DNA of 23,103 nucleotides, from assembly GCA_051986465.1 (NCBI GenBank), contig JBPYFB010000485.1:1-23103 (forward strand), read 5' to 3'. Origin of the DNA: DATEJJ01 sp051986465. Lineage in GTDB: Bacteria > Actinomycetota > Actinomycetes > Mycobacteriales > Micromonosporaceae. Below are positions 22,013 to 23,103 of this stretch, piece by piece (positions within the stretch are counted from its first letter, which is position 1; the number at the start of each line of letters is the position of its first letter). The notes beneath the pieces are model-generated. The model was not told the DNA's origin. It saw nothing but the letters and a program-made list of their open reading frames with translations, and searched no databases. Both the position numbers and the translations under genes were made by a program.

Positions 22013-23103
22013 AGGTGTCCTCCGATGCGGGCGAGCGGCTGGCCCGGTGCGACCGGGTCTTCGAGGTGGGCGAGCCATTCGGTGAGCACCCCGGACTCGT
22101 GCGCGGTCACGTCGACCGCGCCCTGCCTGGTGGTCACCTGGCCGATGAGCTGGCCGGCCCGCACCTCGTCGCCCTCGCCGAGGCCGTTGGCTGGCAGGAA
22201 GTTGCCGGCTGCGGCGGCGACTACCACGCGGAACTGGGGGGTGGGCTCGGCACTCGGCGCCACGCCGTGCCGCGCGAACAGATCGCGGGCGGCGGCGAGG
22301 TCGTCCGGCGTGTTCACGCTGACGATCTCAACACCGGGCAGCGCCCGCTTGGCCAGCCCGGCGAGGGTACCGGCCGGTGGCAGCTCGACGATCGCGGTCA
22401 CTCCGACGTGCGCCATCGTCTCCATGCACAGGTCCCAGCGCACCGAGACGGTCACCTGGCGGACCAGCCGGTGCAGCAGGTCGCGCCCGGCCGTCACCGC
22501 CGTACCGTCCAGGTTGGACAGTAGGATCTTCGCCGGGTCGGCGGGGGAGATGCCACCGGCCAGAGTGGACAGTACGCGCTCGGCGGGCTCCATGTACGGC
22601 GTGTGGAACGCCCCGGCGACCTTGAGCGTGATGACGCGGGCCTTCGCGGGCGGAGCGGCGGCGAGCTTCTCCAGGTTCTCGCTCAGCCCGGCGGCGACGA
22701 CCTGCCCCGCGCCGTTGCGGTTGGCGGCGTACAGGCTGGCGTCCTCGATCGCGGCGAGCACCTCGTCCGGGTCCCCACCGAGTACCGCCGCCATGCCGGT
22801 CGGCTCCAGCGCGCAGGCCGCGGCCATCTCCCGGCCACGCACCCCGGCGAGCGTGACCGCCGCCTCCGGGGTGAGTACCCCGGCGAGCGCGGCGGCCGCC
22901 AGTTCCCCGACGCTGTGCCCGGCGACCAGACCCGCGTCGTACATGGGCAGGTGCTCGGCGGCGGCCAGCGCGGCGGCCACCAGCAGCGGCTGGGTGCGCG
23001 CGGTGTCCTTGATCTCGTCGGCGTCCGCGTCGGTGCCCAGGTGCACGAGGTCGAGTCCGGTCAGTGCGGACCACCAGCGCAGCCGGGCTTCGGTGCCGGG
23101 GAG
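22009..23103 (-). CDS. fabD: ACP S-malonyltransferase with lipoyl-like C-terminal extension (5'-truncated)
   Basis: Transfers malonyl from CoA to ACP. The window edge removes the start; 364 residues are visible, the first being LPGTEARLRWWSALTGLDL, in frame to base 23103. The nucleophile Ser is in VAGHSVGE (visible residue 64) and the partner His in VAGAFHTPYM (visible residue 167). Ordinary FabD proteins end soon after the ferredoxin-like and hydrolase domains. This one continues about 75 residues (22012-22236) with a lipoyl/biotinyl-like beta fold: GEGDEVRAGQLIGQVTTRQ, then AHESGVLTEWL and DPVAPGQPLARIGG. At the position of the modified Lys there is Gln, so it is probably not lipoylated or biotinylated. 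It overlaps fabH by 4 bases. Confidence 0.93.
   Translation of the reverse strand, partial: LPGTEARLRWWSALTGLDLVHLGTDADADEIKDTARTQPLLVAAALAAAEHLPMYDAGLVAGHSVGELAAAALAGVLTPEAAVTLAGVRGREMAAACALEPTGMAAVLGGDPDEVLAAIEDASLYAANRNGAGQVVAAGLSENLEKLAAAPPAKARVITLKVAGAFHTPYMEPAERVLSTLAGGISPADPAKILLSNLDGTAVTAGRDLLHRLVRQVTVSVRWDLCMETMAHVGVTAIVELPPAGTLAGLAKRALPGVEIVSVNTPDDLAAARDLFARHGVAPSAEPTPQFRVVVAAAAGNFLPANGLGEGDEVRAGQLIGQVTTRQGAVDVTAHESGVLTEWLAHLEDPVAPGQPLARIGGHL

Overview
This window is high-GC actinobacterial chromosome. Many start codons are GTG, a few are TTG, and gene ends overlap tightly. The block fabD-fabH-acpP-fabF-accD, with a DUF3145 gene facing it, points to Actinomycetota. The extreme density of GTAC and the FabD C-terminal extension suggest a Micromonosporaceae-type organism; the family assignment is inference. 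No tRNA, rRNA, CRISPR array, insertion sequence or phage gene was seen.

Layout. (1) 3-3585, plus strand: end of an alpha-glucoside-type sugar ABC importer permease, a LacI regulator and a GH13 alpha-glucosidase, with the last two overlapping by 4 bases. (2) 3591-9017, minus strand, read from high to low coordinates: MarR regulator, small P-loop kinase-like protein, then a tight four-gene set: an 86-residue helical-hairpin protein, a 287-residue protein of unknown function, an 871-residue FtsK/EccC-like ATPase and a 207-residue membrane protein. This set looks like a reduced type VII-like machine and is the best candidate here for an undescribed system. (3) 9134-10339, plus: a flippase-like membrane protein divergent from marR, sharing a symmetric promoter/operator with it. 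(4) 10236-11285, minus: a secreted coiled-coil protein with a putative zinc-peptidase-like C-terminus, whose 3' end overlaps the flippase gene. (5) 11286-11815: a 530-base gap with a strong hairpin, then a STAS-domain anti-sigma antagonist on plus (11816-12190).

(6) 12240-17264, minus: a small conserved protein closed by an 18-bp perfect hairpin, then DedA, HelD-type RNA polymerase-recycling ATPase, aldo/keto reductase and GNAT-like acyltransferase. DedA-HelD and reductase-acyltransferase are each translationally coupled. (7) 17511-18002, plus: DUF3145. (8) 18107-23103, minus: type II fatty acid synthesis genes fabD (cut by the window edge), fabH, acpP, fabF and an acyl-CoA carboxylase beta subunit. 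They would make malonyl-CoA, load it on ACP and start and extend acyl chains. A pair of related palindromes lies where this operon meets the DUF3145 gene.

Across the window the tetramer GTAC occurs in all three codon phases and forces use of otherwise rare codons, which suggests selection at the DNA level.
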